64,000 bases of DNA from Streptacidiphilus jeojiense (GCF_000719095.1 NZ_JOEH01000011.1:220009-284008), one strand, 5' to 3'; positions 8,157 to 20,009 are shown, numbered from the stretch's first letter. Translations and numbers: made by a program. Notes: generated from the sequence alone by a model not told the origin.

Positions 8157-8996
8157 TCAGTCCTTGACGGCTCCTGCGGTCATGCCGGCCACCAGCCGGC
8201 GCTGGATGAGCATGAAGAACACCACCACCGGCAGGGCGAACAGGGTGGAGGCGGCGATCAGGCCGCCGTAGTCGGTGCCGGCGCTGGTGCTGAAGGAGAC
8301 CAGCCACACCGGCAGGGTGTAGTGGCTCTGGTCCTTCATCAGCACATAGGCGAACAGGTAGTCGTTCCAGGCGGTGATGAAGGCGAAGACGCTGGTGGCG
8401 ATCACGCCGGGCAGCACCAGCGGCAGCAGGATCGTGCGGATGATCCGCATCCGGCTGGCGCCGTCGACCATCGCCGCCTCCTCCAGCTCGACCGGGATGC
8501 CCTGCAGGAAGCCGCGCAGCACCCAGATGGTGAACGGCAGCACCAGCGCCAGGTAGGTGAGGGTCAGTCCGAACAGGCTGTTGAGCATGTGGGCGCTCTT
8601 CAGGCTGAGGAAGATCGGGATCAGCAGCGCCGGGGTCGGCACCATCTGCACGATCAGCACCCCGACCAGGAAGCTGCGCCGGCCGAAGAAACGGAACCGA
8701 GTCAGCGCGCTGGCCGCCAGGAACGCCACCACGATGGCCAGCAGCACCACCGAGCAGGTGACCACGGCGCTGTTGGCCAGGTCGGTCAGGAAGCCCGACT
8801 TGTGCACCGCGTCGTCGAAGTTGGACAGGCTGAAGGGGAAGGGCAGGAAGCCCGGGGTGGGCTTGAGGATGTCGCCGTAGGGCTTGAAGGCGGTGTTGAC
8901 CATCCAGTAGACCGGGAAGATCCACACAGCGCAGAACAGCACGGCTGCGGTGTTCAGCCCGATCCGGCGGGCCCGTACCGCGGCGGGGAGGCTCAC
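8157..8996 (-). CDS. Sugar ABC transporter permease, MalG type
   Basis: 279 residues from a GTG at 8996 that overlaps the stop of the upstream permease gene (GTGA, 8993-8996). It has six membrane spans and the EAA loop GIPVELEEAAMVDGASRMRI, which contacts the ATPase. The C-terminus LIQRRLVAGMTAGAVKD is the usual end of MalG-type subunits. It pairs with the MalF-type permease and the binding lipoprotein for uptake of an oligosaccharide, most likely GlcNAc or chitobiose given the GH20 and HutC-type neighbours. No ATPase is encoded in the operon; streptomycetes commonly share a distant MsiK-type ATPase. Confidence 0.92.
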   Translation of the reverse strand: MSLPAAVRARRIGLNTAAVLFCAVWIFPVYWMVNTAFKPYGDILKPTPGFLPFPFSLSNFDDAVHKSGFLTDLANSAVVTCSVVLLAIVVAFLAASALTRFRFFGRRSFLVGVLIVQMVPTPALLIPIFLSLKSAHMLNSLFGLTLTYLALVLPFTIWVLRGFLQGIPVELEEAAMVDGASRMRIIRTILLPLVLPGVIATSVFAFITAWNDYLFAYVLMKDQSHYTLPVWLVSFSTSAGTDYGGLIAASTLFALPVVVFFMLIQRRLVAGMTAGAVKD

Positions 8997-9970
8997 AGGT
9001 CTTCTCCTGACCGCACCAGTCGGCGCACGTAGAGGGCGCTGGCGGCGAGCAGCAGCAGCACCGAGACCACCGCGACGGCCGCGCCCTGCCCGAACGAGTT
9101 GCTGCTGAAGGCCTTGGTGAAGGACCAGATCGGCAGCGTGGTGGTGCTCTGGTTGGGGCCGCCCCTGGTGAGGATCCAGAGCTGGTTGAAGACGTTGAAG
9201 TCCCAGATCACCGACAGGATGGTGACCAGGCCCAGGATCGGCCGCAGGAACGGCAGGGTGATCACCCGGAACACCGTCACCTGGCCGGCTCCGTCCAGCG
9301 CGGCGGCCTCGTAGTAGGTGCGCGGGATCTGCGAGAGGCCGGCGTACAGCGTCAGCGCCACGAACGGCACCGACTGCCACACCACCAGCAGCCAGACCAG
9401 CAGGAAGGCGCTGTAGGTGGATCCCGACCAGTCGCGCTGGGTGAGGTCGCCGAACAAGTGGGTCTGCGTCAGCATCCAGTTGACGACCCCGTAGACGGGC
9501 TGGAACAGCCACTGCCAGACCAGGCTGGAGGCCACGTTGGGCACCGCCCAGGCGGCGATCAGGCACAGCGTCACCGCGGTACGCATCCGCGGCCCCAGCC
9601 GCTCCATCATCAGCGCGGCGGCGAGTCCGATCAGCAGCGTCCCGGCCACCAGCGCGGCGCAGAACCCGACGGTGCGCAGCAGCACCGGGACGAACTGGGC
9701 GTCGTCCAGGACAGTGCGGTAGTTGGCCCAGCCGGCCCAGGTGATCCTGCCGGTGAACAGGGCGCGCAGCCCGTAGTCCTGGAAGGAGATGACCACCACC
9801 CGCACCAGCGGGTAGCCCAGGACCAGGCCGAGTACGGCGGCGGCGGGCACCAGCAGCAGGTAGGGCAGGGCGCGGCCGCGGCCGCGCGGCCGGCGCCGCG
9901 GCGGGACCGCCGCCCCCTGGGGGGCAGCGGCGCGCTTCCTCGGTGCCTTGATCAAGGTAGTCATCGTCAC
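8993..9970 (-). CDS. Sugar ABC transporter permease, MalF type
   Basis: 325 residues if it starts at the GTG at 9970, which overlaps the upstream stop as GTGA; an ATG two codons later (9964) is the alternative. After a basic N-terminal tail (RKRAAAPQG... RRRPRGRGRA) there are six membrane spans. The EAA loop is IPRTYYEAAALDGAGQVTVF, and the conserved WDFNVFNQLWILTRGGPNQST segment is typical of MalF-like subunits of the CUT1 carbohydrate importer family. It belongs to the same operon as the binding protein, the second permease and the hexosaminidase. Confidence 0.92.
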   Translation of the reverse strand: MTMTTLIKAPRKRAAAPQGAAVPPRRRPRGRGRALPYLLLVPAAAVLGLVLGYPLVRVVVISFQDYGLRALFTGRITWAGWANYRTVLDDAQFVPVLLRTVGFCAALVAGTLLIGLAAALMMERLGPRMRTAVTLCLIAAWAVPNVASSLVWQWLFQPVYGVVNWMLTQTHLFGDLTQRDWSGSTYSAFLLVWLLVVWQSVPFVALTLYAGLSQIPRTYYEAAALDGAGQVTVFRVITLPFLRPILGLVTILSVIWDFNVFNQLWILTRGGPNQSTTTLPIWSFTKAFSSNSFGQGAAVAVVSVLLLLAASALYVRRLVRSGEDL

Positions 9971-11292
9971 TGGGAGGCGTTCAGGGCCTGGTCGAGGTGG
10001 GTGTCGAAGTCCTTGGCCGCCTGGGCGGTGGTCTTGCGCCCGGTGGCGATGTCGGCGAAGAAGGTGTTGATCGACTTGTCGCTCTCGATGGTGGCCCAGC
10101 CCGGGGTGGCCGGGGTGCCGACGCTGGTCTTGGCGGCCTCGAAGAAGGCGGCGGAGGTGTCCGGCAGCGAGCCCTTGGTGGAGTCGATGAGCTGGGTGGA
10201 CACCGGGGTCCAGGCGTCGATGCCGACGATGGCGCTGGTCTGCACGGCCGGGCTGGAGGCGGCCTTGAGGTAGGCCAGCGCCAGCGCCTGGTTGGGGCTC
10301 TTGGTCGCCACCGCCAGGTCGGAGCCGCCCAGGAAGACCGGCTGGGTCTTGCCGGCGGTGGCGCTCGGGAACGGGAAGGTGCCCAACTGCCCCTTCAGCG
10401 CGGGGTTGTCCTTGAGCACGGTGTTGATGCTGGTGTCCAGGATGGTGGCGGTCTTGCCGCCGGCGAACAGTGCCCGCTGGTCCGGCGCGGTGGTGTCGAC
10501 GTTGCGTGAGGCCGCGCTGGAGTAGGTGTTCTGGAAGGCCTTCCAGGCCTGCAGGCCCTGCTGGGCGGCGGGTGACTCCAGCGCCCCGGTCCACTTTCCG
10601 CCGCTCTGGGTGGCCAGTTGGCCGCCGGCGTCCCAGACGAACTGCAGCGCGCCGTACCAGTACTCGCCGGGGAAGTAGAAGGGGGAGAAGTCCGCGGCGT
10701 GGTTGGCCGCCTTGATCTTGGCCAGGTCCGCGGTGAACTCGGCCATGGTGGTCGGCGGCGCGGTCACCCCGGCCTTGGACCAGATGGTCTTGTTGTAGAC
10801 CACGGCGCGGTTGCCGGCGAACAGCGGCACCGCGTAGAGCTTGCCGTCCACGGTGGCCGGGTCGGCCAGGCCCGACAGCCAGGTCTGACCCGCCGACAGG
10901 TCGGCCTTGTCCGAGGTGATGTCGCTCAGCGCGCCGTTGGCCGCGAACAGCGGGACGTCGGTGTTGCCTATCTCCAGCACATCCGGTGGGTTGTCCTGCG
11001 CCAGCGCGGTGCTGATCTTGGTGTTGATGTTGTCCCACTCCTGGATCTGCACCTTCACCTTGGCGCCGGTGGCCTTCTCGAAGGCCGCGTTGATGGCGTC
11101 GGTGGCCTTGGTGCTCAGGTCGCCGTCCATGTACCAGACCGTGATCGTCTTCCCGGCGGCGGAGGCGGCTCCGGAGGAGCCGGCCGACCCGGTGGCCCCG
11201 GTGCCGGTACTACCGCCGCTGCTGCCGCAGGCGGTCACGGACAGGGCCAGCACAGCACCGCAGGCAAGCGCGGACAGGGCTCTCTTGTGCAC
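9967..11292 (-). CDS. Sugar-binding lipoprotein of ABC importer, DasA/NgcE-like
   Basis: 441 residues from a GTG at 11292 with a strong GAGGAGG ribosome site. A lipoprotein signal peptide ends at the lipobox VTAC with Cys22. The mature protein is an extracellular solute-binding protein of family 1: ITVWYMDGDLSTKATDAINAAFEK near the start, then NPPDVLEIGNTDVPLFAANGALSDIT and YAVPLFAGNRAVVYNKTIW. It is first in the operon. The HutC-type regulator and GH20 gene downstream point to GlcNAc or chito-oligosaccharides as ligand, which is an inference. Confidence 0.9.
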   Translation of the reverse strand: MHKRALSALACGAVLALSVTACGSSGGSTGTGATGSAGSSGAASAAGKTITVWYMDGDLSTKATDAINAAFEKATGAKVKVQIQEWDNINTKISTALAQDNPPDVLEIGNTDVPLFAANGALSDITSDKADLSAGQTWLSGLADPATVDGKLYAVPLFAGNRAVVYNKTIWSKAGVTAPPTTMAEFTADLAKIKAANHAADFSPFYFPGEYWYGALQFVWDAGGQLATQSGGKWTGALESPAAQQGLQAWKAFQNTYSSAASRNVDTTAPDQRALFAGGKTATILDTSINTVLKDNPALKGQLGTFPFPSATAGKTQPVFLGGSDLAVATKSPNQALALAYLKAASSPAVQTSAIVGIDAWTPVSTQLIDSTKGSLPDTSAAFFEAAKTSVGTPATPGWATIESDKSINTFFADIATGRKTTAQAAKDFDTHLDQALNASQ

Positions 11293-11379
11293 GGAATCCT
11301 CCTCGGAAAACGTCGCCGCACCGGGACCCGCACCGTGGCGGGCCCGGCTCGTCGGCTGATGAGCGCAGACGCTCCCAGG

Positions 11380-11392
11380 TGACCATTGGTCA
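11380..11392 (-). promoter_or_regulatory. Operator TGACCA-N-TGGTCA upstream of the sugar transporter operon
   Basis: A perfect 13-base palindrome with 6-base arms. It is directly adjacent, on the transcribed minus strand, to a TTGACA -35 box (complement of 11393-11398), so a bound protein would block the promoter. The same palindrome occurs at 11524-11536 and 13198-13210. Known DasR sites have the half-sites in the other order (TGGTC-TA-GACCA), so the regulator is not certain. Confidence 0.6.
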
Positions 11393-11523
11393 TGTCAATA
11401 CCCCGCGGAGAAATGTCCGCTCCGACCTGCGGATACCAGTATTTCCAATGCATTAGCACCCATCAGGCCCTTGACAGCCGCAGAACAAGGCCCCACCTTG
11501 TACGTCAACCGGCAAGCAGTTAA

Positions 11524-11536
11524 TGACCAGTGGTCA
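11524..11536 (+). promoter_or_regulatory. Operator TGACCAGTGGTCA upstream of the CBM3-GH16 gene
   Basis: Perfect palindrome arms flanking a single central base, identical over all 13 bases to the site at 13198. It lies 112 bases before the start codon and 55 bases before the shared hairpin element. Confidence 0.6.
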
Positions 11537-11578
11537 GCCCGACGGGGCTGTGCCGGCTGCACCGGGCCGTACGGGATC

Positions 11579-11596
11579 CGCGCTTCCTGGCGCGCG
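11579..11596 (+). repeat. Shared 5' leader hairpin element, copy 1
   Basis: CGCGCTTCCTGGCGCGCG can fold as a CGCGC/GCGCG stem with a TTCCTG loop. The identical 18-mer occurs at 13254-13271. Both copies start 55-56 bases after the start of a TGACCAGTGGTCA operator. They may be initial-transcript or regulatory RNA elements common to the two genes. Confidence 0.5.
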
Positions 11597-11647
11597 GACT
11601 CCGTACGGCGTGCCGCGTTCGCACCTCCCATCTCCCGAGGAGCACCG

Positions 11648-13099
11648 ATGGAGCACGTCCACCCCCACCGCACACCGCTCGACCTCCGCCGCCGGACCCG
11701 CAGGGCGCTGCTGGCCGGCGCCGCCGCACTGGTCTGCGCGGCCACCGCGCTGTACCCGACCGTGCACCCCGCACACGCCGACTCCCCCGCACTGTCGGTG
11801 CTGTACAAGACCACCACCGGGGCCAGCGCCGACGAGGCCGAGCCCTGGTTCCAGGTCGTCAACAACTCGACCACCGCCGTCCCGCTGAGCCAGGTGACAC
11901 TGCGTTACTACTTCACCGCCGACGGCGCCTCCTCGTACACCTTCGCCTGCGCCTGGGCCGTGGTGAGCTGCTCCAACGTCACCGGCACGGTCGCCGCACT
12001 GGCCACACCGAGCGCCACCGCCGACCACTACCTGCAGATCAGCTTCGGCGCCGGGGCCGGATCGCTGGCCCCCGGCGCCAGCACCGGCGACCTGCAGCTG
12101 CGGCTCTACCGCAGCGACTGGCAGAACGTGAACCAGGCGAACGACTACTCCTTCAACGGAGCCGACACCTCCTACACCGCGTCCAGCACGGTGACCGCCT
12201 ACCGCAGCGGCGCCCTGGTCTGGGGCACCGAACCGGCCGGCGGCGGCGGTCCGACCTCCAGCCCCACCCCCACACCGACCCCGACGCCCACCGGCGGTGG
12301 CGGATCCACCACCCCGCCCTCCGGCGCCACCCTGTTCGACGACTTCCACTACACCGGCCCCAGTGACCCCGCCCTGGCCGCGCACGACTGGACGGTGCGC
12401 ACCGGCTCCGGCGGCCCCGGCGTTGCCAACACCTGGTCCGCCAACGCCATCAGCTTCCCCAGCGACTCCACCGCCCAGGGCGGCCGGGTGATGCAGCTGC
12501 AGGCCACCACCGACGGCACCACCGCCGGCACCACCCAGGCCGAGATCGACACCACCCAGCGCAAGTTCTTCGAGGGCACCTACGCCGCCCGGGTCTACTT
12601 CAACGACGCCCCCACCAGCGGCGCCAACGGCGACCACGTCAACGAGACCTTCTACACCATCACCCCGGACGACTCGCTCTACAGCGAGGACGACTTCGAG
12701 TACCTGCCCAACGGCGGCTGGGGCGGCCCGGCGAACTCGATGTACACCACCTCCTGGTACAGCTCCGACGCCTTCGACCGGGTCACCAACGACACCATCG
12801 GCAGCCTCCAGGGCTGGCACACCCTGGTCGCGACCGTCGCCGGCGGCACGGTCACCTACTACATCGACGGCACCCAGGTCTTCTCCAGCACCGGCAAGTA
12901 CTACCCGCGCGAGAAGATGACCATCGACTTCAACGAGTGGTTCATCGACCTGCCCTTCACCGGCGCCCGCACCTGGGACGAGAAGGTCAACTGGGTCTAC
13001 TACAACGCCTCCGGCGCCCAGTCCCCGGCCACTGTCCAGAGCGCCGTCAACGCCTACGAGGCGGCCGGCACGCACTTCACGGACACCGTGCCGAACTGA
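11648..13099 (+). CDS. Secreted cellulose-binding (CBM3) protein with GH16-like domain
   Basis: 483 residues from the ATG at 11648, preceded by a GAGGAG ribosome site. A signal peptide with a basic N-region (RRRTRRALLAGAAALVCAA) ends near AHA-DS at residue 44. Residues ~46-195 look like a family 3 carbohydrate-binding module (LSVLYKTTTGASADEAEPWFQVVN, two Cys). A Pro/Thr/Gly linker spans 196-226. Residues ~228-470 are a concanavalin-like beta-sandwich with the acidic motif EDDFE (347-351), which fits the GH16 catalytic pattern ExDxE. It is probably an extracellular polysaccharide-binding or -cleaving protein; enzymatic activity is inferred. Its promoter carries the same operator as the sugar uptake operon. 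Confidence 0.8.
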   Translation: MEHVHPHRTPLDLRRRTRRALLAGAAALVCAATALYPTVHPAHADSPALSVLYKTTTGASADEAEPWFQVVNNSTTAVPLSQVTLRYYFTADGASSYTFACAWAVVSCSNVTGTVAALATPSATADHYLQISFGAGAGSLAPGASTGDLQLRLYRSDWQNVNQANDYSFNGADTSYTASSTVTAYRSGALVWGTEPAGGGGPTSSPTPTPTPTPTGGGGSTTPPSGATLFDDFHYTGPSDPALAAHDWTVRTGSGGPGVANTWSANAISFPSDSTAQGGRVMQLQATTDGTTAGTTQAEIDTTQRKFFEGTYAARVYFNDAPTSGANGDHVNETFYTITPDDSLYSEDDFEYLPNGGWGGPANSMYTTSWYSSDAFDRVTNDTIGSLQGWHTLVATVAGGTVTYYIDGTQVFSSTGKYYPREKMTIDFNEWFIDLPFTGARTWDEKVNWVYYNASGAQSPATVQSAVNAYEAAGTHFTDTVPN

Positions 13100-13197
13100 C
13101 CCGGCCCCGGAACCACCCGGGGAGCGGGCCGGCCGAGGCGGTCTTGACACTGCGCGTGGTGTCACGTCACCTTGGTACTCAGCCTCCCCAGGTGATC

Positions 13198-13210
13198 TGA
13201 CCAGTGGTCA
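13198..13210 (+). promoter_or_regulatory. Operator TGACCAGTGGTCA upstream of the hydrolase-ABC fusion gene
   Basis: Third copy of the 13-base palindrome, about 210 bases before the start codon of the fusion gene. Its position relative to the hairpin element is the same as in copy 2 within one base. Confidence 0.6.
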
Positions 13211-13253
13211 TCAGGACTGCCTTCACGGCCGAGGCGACCACCCCGTGCAGCCC

Positions 13254-13271
13254 CGCGCTTCCTGGCGCGCG
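13254..13271 (+). repeat. Shared 5' leader hairpin element, copy 2
   Basis: Identical 18-mer to 11579-11596, 56 bases after the start of the operator at 13198. Confidence 0.5.
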
Positions 13272-13417
13272 TGGGCTGCGCGGCGGTCCGCCCGACACCC
13301 CCGCAGTTCCTCCTGGTCGAAGGGCACCAGCGCGCGTCTGGGATCGTTCTCCCAGCAGTGATCCGCCGAACGCGGACCCACTGAGCTCCTGACGCCCCTT
13401 CGAAAGGCACCCCCCGT

Positions 13418-16155
<2,738 letters not shown>

Positions 16156-16159
<4 letters not shown>

Positions 16160-17058
16160 GCACGCTCACTGACGCCCCGTCGGGCCCGCCCTCGGGCGCC
16201 CCGGCCACAGCTCACGGGCTTTTCAAGAATCGCAGCACCGCGCGCCGCACCCTGCCGCTGCGCGTGGAGGCGGTCCGCCAACTGCGCCGGCGCCGCACCC
16301 TGGCGATGGGCGCGCTGGTGGTGCTGCTGCCGCTGATCATCCTGATCGCCTTCCAGGTCGGCGGCAGCCCCGGCGGTGAACGCAACCAGAACGGGCTGCT
16401 CACCGTCGCCACCGCCTCGGGCGCCAACTTCACCGCGACCTGCCTGTTCCTGTCCTCGGGCTTCTTCCTGGTGGTCCCGGTCGCGCTGTTCTTCGGCGAC
16501 ACGGTGGCCTCGGAGGCCGGCTGGTCCTCACTGCGCTACCTGCTGGCCGCGCCGGTGCCGCGGACCCGGCTGCTGGTCAGCAAGCTGACGGTGGCTCTGG
16601 CCTTCAGCACCGTCGCCACCCTGCTGGTCCCGCTGGTCGCCCTGGCCGCCGGCACCGCCGCCTACCACTGGAAGCCGCTGCAGCTGCCGGCCGGCGGATC
16701 GCTGCCCACGAGTACCGCCGTGGTGCGGCTGCTGGTCGCGATCGGATTCATCCTGCTGAGCCAACTGGTCACCGCGGCGCTGGCCTTCTGGCTCTCCACG
16801 GTCACCGACGCGCCGCTGGGCGCGGTCGGCGGCGCCCTGGGCCTGACCATCCTGGGCAACATCCTGGGCGCGATCAGCGCCCTGGGCAGCGTCCGCGACT
16901 TCCTGCCCACCTACTGGGCCTACTCCTGGGCCGACCTGCTGCAGACCGATCCGCAGTGGAGCGGCATGGCCAAGGGCGTCTCGGTGTCGGTGAGCTACGC
17001 CCTGGTGCTGTTCGCCCTGGCCTTCCGCCACTTCCGCGCCAAGGACGTCGTGTCCTGA
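16156..17058 (+). CDS. ABC-2 type permease partner of the hydrolase-ABC fusion
   Basis: 300 residues from the ATG at 16156, which overlaps the upstream stop (ATGA). About six membrane spans are seen, with the conserved segment SEAGWSSLRYLLAAPVPRTRLLVSKL, the coupling loop typical of NatB/ABC-2 permeases. The first ~45 residues are a soluble tail rich in Pro and Arg. It has no ATPase of its own and depends on the ATPase domain fused to the hydrolase. Transport direction is probably export or membrane extraction, as in other ABC-2 systems. Confidence 0.87.
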
Positions 17059-17072
17059 GCCCGACGCCCTGA

Positions 17073-17089
17073 GAGCCGGCGACCGGCTC
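17073..17089. terminator. Possible bidirectional terminator hairpin
   Basis: GAGCCGG and CCGGCTC form a 7-base stem with a CGA loop between two convergent genes, touching the stop codon of the membrane protein gene. There is no T-tract. Confidence 0.35.
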
Positions 17090-17852
17090 AGCCCGGGCGG
17101 TCGCTCCGGGCCGCCTCCCCGGTCGGGGCGCCGCCGACCAGTTCGTTGAACCGGCGCCCCAACCGGGACCAGCGCCGCGCGTGCCGGTAGGCACGCAGCC
17201 GGGCCCTGGCCCGCGCACGGGGGCGCCGCCGGTAGAAGCGGCGCTCCCAGTACGACCCGGGCTGTGCCAGCCGTACCGCCCCGAACAGGGCCACGAAGGG
17301 CACCAGCACGCCGATCAGCGCCATCCGCAGCTTGCCCTTGAGCAGCGCGAGGACCACCAGCAGGAAGTTGACCACCAGCGTGGTCACCACCGAACCGCGG
17401 TCGCCGGCCTGCTGGCCGGACAGGTCGTCCACGCCCAGCGGCGAGAAGCCCAGCGCCACCAGCCCGCCCAGCGCCGCCGCCAGCACCACCACCTCCACGC
17501 TGCGCCGGCCCTCCTCGCTCCAGTAGACGTCGTCCAGGTGCACGATCAGCGCGAACTCGTCGAGCACCAGGCCGGCGCCGACGCCGAAGACCACCGCGCA
17601 CACGCTCGCCGAGGCGCTGTGCAGATCCGTGGCGACCGCGCCGAACCCGCCGACGACGGTCAGCACCAGCCCGGGCACCGCGTGGTGGATGTGCACCCCG
17701 CCCGGGGTGATGTCCCGGAACGGGCCCCGGCCGGCCCGGATCAGTCGGGTGATCAGCCGGGTGACCAGGAAGGTGATGATGAACGAGGCCAGTGCCAGCA
17801 GCAGCGGCAGCTTGCCGGGCTCCGTGATGTTGCGGTACCACCAATCGCCCAT
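17088..17852 (-). CDS. Conserved integral membrane protein
   Basis: 254 residues with about six membrane spans and a very basic C-terminal tail ([20 protein letters not shown]). The first loop carries a conserved-looking [11 protein letters not shown] motif, and a second loop has [20 protein letters not shown]; His and Asp residues on these loops could bind metal. I know no function for it, but proteins of this appearance are widespread in actinobacteria. It is convergent with the permease gene and divergent from the DNA ligase gene. Confidence 0.75.
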   Translation of the reverse strand: MGDWWYRNITEPGKLPLLLALASFIITFLVTRLITRLIRAGRGPFRDITPGGVHIHHAVPGLVLTVVGGFGAVATDLHSASASVCAVVFGVGAGLVLDEFALIVHLDDVYWSEEGRRSVEVVVLAAALGGLVALGFSPLGVDDLSGQQAGDRGSVVTTLVVNFLLVVLALLKGKLRMALIGVLVPFVALFGAVRLAQPGSYWERRFYRRRPRARARARLRAYRHARRWSRLGRRFNELVGGAPTGEAARSDRPG

Positions 17853-17881
17853 GCGTCCATCATGCAGATCATGATCGAGGA

Positions 17882-17906
17882 CTGCCCGCGGGCGGCCCGC
17901 GGGCAG
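17882..17906. promoter_or_regulatory. 25-base perfect palindrome between divergent genes
   Basis: Arms of 12 bases (17882-17893 and 17895-17906) around one central G; each arm contains CCGCGG. It sits between the membrane protein start (17852) and the ligase start (17936). It could be an operator, or a hairpin in the ligase leader. No regulator is known. Confidence 0.45.
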
Positions 17907-17935
17907 CCCCGGCCGCGCCGGGCCAGAATGACCCC

Positions 17936-19486
17936 ATGCAGCTTCAGCAGGTAGCCGCGGTCTCGCACGCCACCGCTGCGGAGCCGGCCCGCAACGCCAA
18001 GGTCGCCCTGCTCGCCGACCTGCTCCGCGGGCTGGACCGGGCCGACCTGCACGCGGCGGTGGTGCTGCTGTCCGGCGAGTCGCGCCGGATGCGGGTCGGC
18101 GTCGGACCGGCGGCGCTGCGCGACCTGCCCGCCGCCGCGGAGCGCCCGCAGTTGGGCGTCGCCGAGACCGAGCGGATCCTGCAGCAGATCGCCGAGGTCC
18201 ACGGGCCCGGCTCCCAGGCCGCCCGGCAGCAGCTACTGACCGGCCTGTTCTCCCGTGCCACGGCCGAGGAGCAGGGCTTCCTGCGCGGGCTGCTCGGCGG
18301 GGACCTGCGGCAGGGCGCGCTGGACGCGGTGATGGGCGACGCCGTCGCCAAGGCCGCCGGGGTGCCGGTGGCGGACGTGCGCAGGGCGCTGATGTTCCGG
18401 GGGTCGGCGGCGGCGGTCGCCGACGCGGCGATGACCGGCGGATCGGCCGCCCTTCGGGCCTTCGGCCTGGAACTGGGCCGCCCGGTCCGCCCGATGCTGG
18501 CGGCCTCGGCGCCGGACGTCGGCTCCGCCCTGGAGCGGGTCAGGCCGGCCGCGCTGGAGTGGAAGCTGGACGGCATCCGGGTGCAGGTGCACCGCGACGG
18601 CGACCAGGTCGGCGTCTACACCCGCAGCCTGGACGACATCACCGGCCGGGTGCCCGAGGTCGTCGAGGCGGTGCGGGCCCTTCCGCTGCGCTCGGCCGTC
18701 CTGGACGGCGAGGCGGTGGCGCTGGGCCCGGACGGCCGTCCCCGGCCGTTCCAGGTCACCGCCGCGCGCACCGCTTCCCGCAAGGACGCGGCGGCGCTGC
18801 GCGAGGAGGTCCCGCTCAGCGTCTTCTTCTTCGACCTGCTGCACCTGGACGGCGCCGACCTGCTGGACCAGCCCGCCCAGCGCCGCGTCGAGGCGCTGGC
18901 GGCGACCGTGCCGGCGGAGCTGCGCGTACCCCGGCTGCTCACCGGGGACGACGAGGCCGCGCATGCCTTCTTCCGGGACGCGCTGGCCCACGGCCACGAG
19001 GGAGTCGTCGTCAAGGACCCCGACGCGCCCTACGCGGCCGGGCGGCGCGGGGCCGGCTGGATCAAGGTCAAGCCCCGGCACACCCTGGACCTGGTGGTGC
19101 TGGCCGCCGAGTGGGGCAGCGGCCGCCGCAGCGGCTGGCTGAGCAACCTGCACCTGGGCGCGCGGGCCGACGGCGCCGAGGGACTGCCGCCGGGTACCGG
19201 CGAATGGGTGATGCTCGGCAAGACCTTCAAGGGCCTCACCGACGAGATCCTCGCCTTCCAGACCCGTGAGCTGCTGCTCCGCGAGGTCCGCCGGGACGAC
19301 TGGGTGGTCCACGTCCGGCCCGAGCTGGTGGTCGAGATCGCCTTCGACGGGGTGCAGCGCAGCCCCCGCTACCCGGCCGGGCTGACCCTGCGCTTCGCCC
19401 GGGTGCTGCGCTACCGCGAGGACAAGGGCCCGGCCGACGCCGACACCGTCGCCGCCGTCCGGGAGCTCGCGGCCGAAGGGCTGTGA
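17936..19486 (+). CDS. ATP-dependent DNA ligase (LigB type)
   Basis: 516 residues. The N-terminal ~190 residues are the helical DNA-binding domain. The nucleotidyltransferase core starts at [13 protein letters not shown], where Lys210 in the KxDGxR motif is the adenylated residue. [31 protein letters not shown] and WIKVKP are motifs III to V. The OB-fold domain ends with [13 protein letters not shown]. Size and layout match actinobacterial accessory ATP-ligases such as mycobacterial LigB. It would seal nicks in repair beside the essential NAD-dependent LigA. It appears to be a single-gene unit. Confidence 0.93.
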   Translation: MQLQQVAAVSHATAAEPARNAKVALLADLLRGLDRADLHAAVVLLSGESRRMRVGVGPAALRDLPAAAERPQLGVAETERILQQIAEVHGPGSQAARQQLLTGLFSRATAEEQGFLRGLLGGDLRQGALDAVMGDAVAKAAGVPVADVRRALMFRGSAAAVADAAMTGGSAALRAFGLELGRPVRPMLAASAPDVGSALERVRPAALEWKLDGIRVQVHRDGDQVGVYTRSLDDITGRVPEVVEAVRALPLRSAVLDGEAVALGPDGRPRPFQVTAARTASRKDAAALREEVPLSVFFFDLLHLDGADLLDQPAQRRVEALAATVPAELRVPRLLTGDDEAAHAFFRDALAHGHEGVVVKDPDAPYAAGRRGAGWIKVKPRHTLDLVVLAAEWGSGRRSGWLSNLHLGARADGAEGLPPGTGEWVMLGKTFKGLTDEILAFQTRELLLREVRRDDWVVHVRPELVVEIAFDGVQRSPRYPAGLTLRFARVLRYREDKGPADADTVAAVRELAAEGL

Positions 19487-19492
19487 CCGGCC

Positions 19493-19987
19493 TCAGTCCT
19501 CGCAGCTCGGCGCGGGGGTGCCCAGCTGCTCCAGGATCCGGTCGGAGACCGCGCCCAGTGCGGCGACCTGCTCGCTGGTGAGCGCGTCGAACACCAGCCG
19601 GCGGACCGTCTCCACATGGCGCGGGGCCGCCGCCTCGATCGCGGCCTGCCCCTGCGGGGTGATCGCGATGAAGGCGCCGCGTCCGTCGGCCTCGCACTCC
19701 TCGCGGGCTATCAGTCCGCGCTTGGCCATCCGGGCCAGGTGGTGCGACATCCGGCTCTTCTCCCAGTCCAGTTCCCTGGCCAGTTCGAGGATCCGGCGCC
19801 GTCCGCCCTCCAGATCTGTCAGATGCACCAGTACGTCGTAGTCTGCGATGGAGAGGTCGGACTCGGCCTGCAGCTCGCGGCCCAGGCGGGTGGTGAGCTG
19901 GGCCTGCATCCGCAGGAAACTGCGCCAGGCGTGCTGCTCGGTGTCGTTCAGCCAGCGCGGCTCAGCAGCGGTGTCGATGTCGTTCAT
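19493..19987 (-). CDS. MarR-family transcriptional regulator
   Basis: 164 residues with the MarR winged-helix core: SDLSIADYDVLVHLTDLEGGRRRILELARELDWEKSRMSHHLARMAKRGLIAREECEADGR (about 43-103), ending with helices for dimerisation. It is divergent from the YceI gene with a 98-base promoter region holding repeated TGACACATCA motifs, which fits local control of YceI and of itself. The MarR-YceI pairing suggests control by an isoprenoid or redox-type ligand; the ligand is unknown. Confidence 0.88.
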   Translation of the reverse strand: MNDIDTAAEPRWLNDTEQHAWRSFLRMQAQLTTRLGRELQAESDLSIADYDVLVHLTDLEGGRRRILELARELDWEKSRMSHHLARMAKRGLIAREECEADGRGAFIAITPQGQAAIEAAAPRHVETVRRLVFDALTSEQVAALGAVSDRILEQLGTPAPSCED

Positions 19988-20009
19988 GAAACCACCTTAC
20001 CTCTCTTGG

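Larger units (their letters stand above)
11293..11647. other. Divergent control region between the sugar operon and the CBM3 gene
   Basis: 355 bases without a gene. It holds two copies of the TGACCA-N-TGGTCA operator (11380-11392 and 11524-11536), a TTGACA box on each strand (minus near 11393, plus near 11472), a short inverted repeat ACAAGG/CCTTGT near 11486-11502, and a GC-rich hairpin element at 11579-11596. Reading frames crossing it have no start signals of their own. Confidence 0.6.
13100..13417. other. Upstream region of the hydrolase-ABC gene
   Basis: 318 bases with no convincing gene. It contains the operator TGACCAGTGGTCA (13198-13210), the 18-base hairpin element (13254-13271) and a GAAAGG ribosome site before 13418. 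A leader of nearly 200 bases between operator and start codon is longer than usual and has several GC-rich hairpin possibilities. Confidence 0.55.

Noticed and set aside
5683..8925. A 1080-residue minus frame across regulator, hexosaminidase and permease
   Set aside because: Only its last 274 residues are protein-like (the GntR regulator, GTG at 6507). The rest is out-of-frame reading of the hexosaminidase and permease genes.
8993..11038. Very long permease frame up to 11038
   Set aside because: The part upstream of 9970 lies in the binding-protein gene in another frame and has no membrane or family features.
11471..11647. N-terminal extension of the CBM3 protein to 11471
   Set aside because: The signal peptide starts at the ATG at 11648 with a GAGGAG site; the extension crosses the operator and hairpin elements.
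11380..13210. TGACCA-N-TGGTCA sites as classical DasR dre boxes
   Set aside because: dre elements have the half-sites in the order TGGTC-TA-GACCA. The order is reversed here, so I keep them as operators of an unproven regulator.
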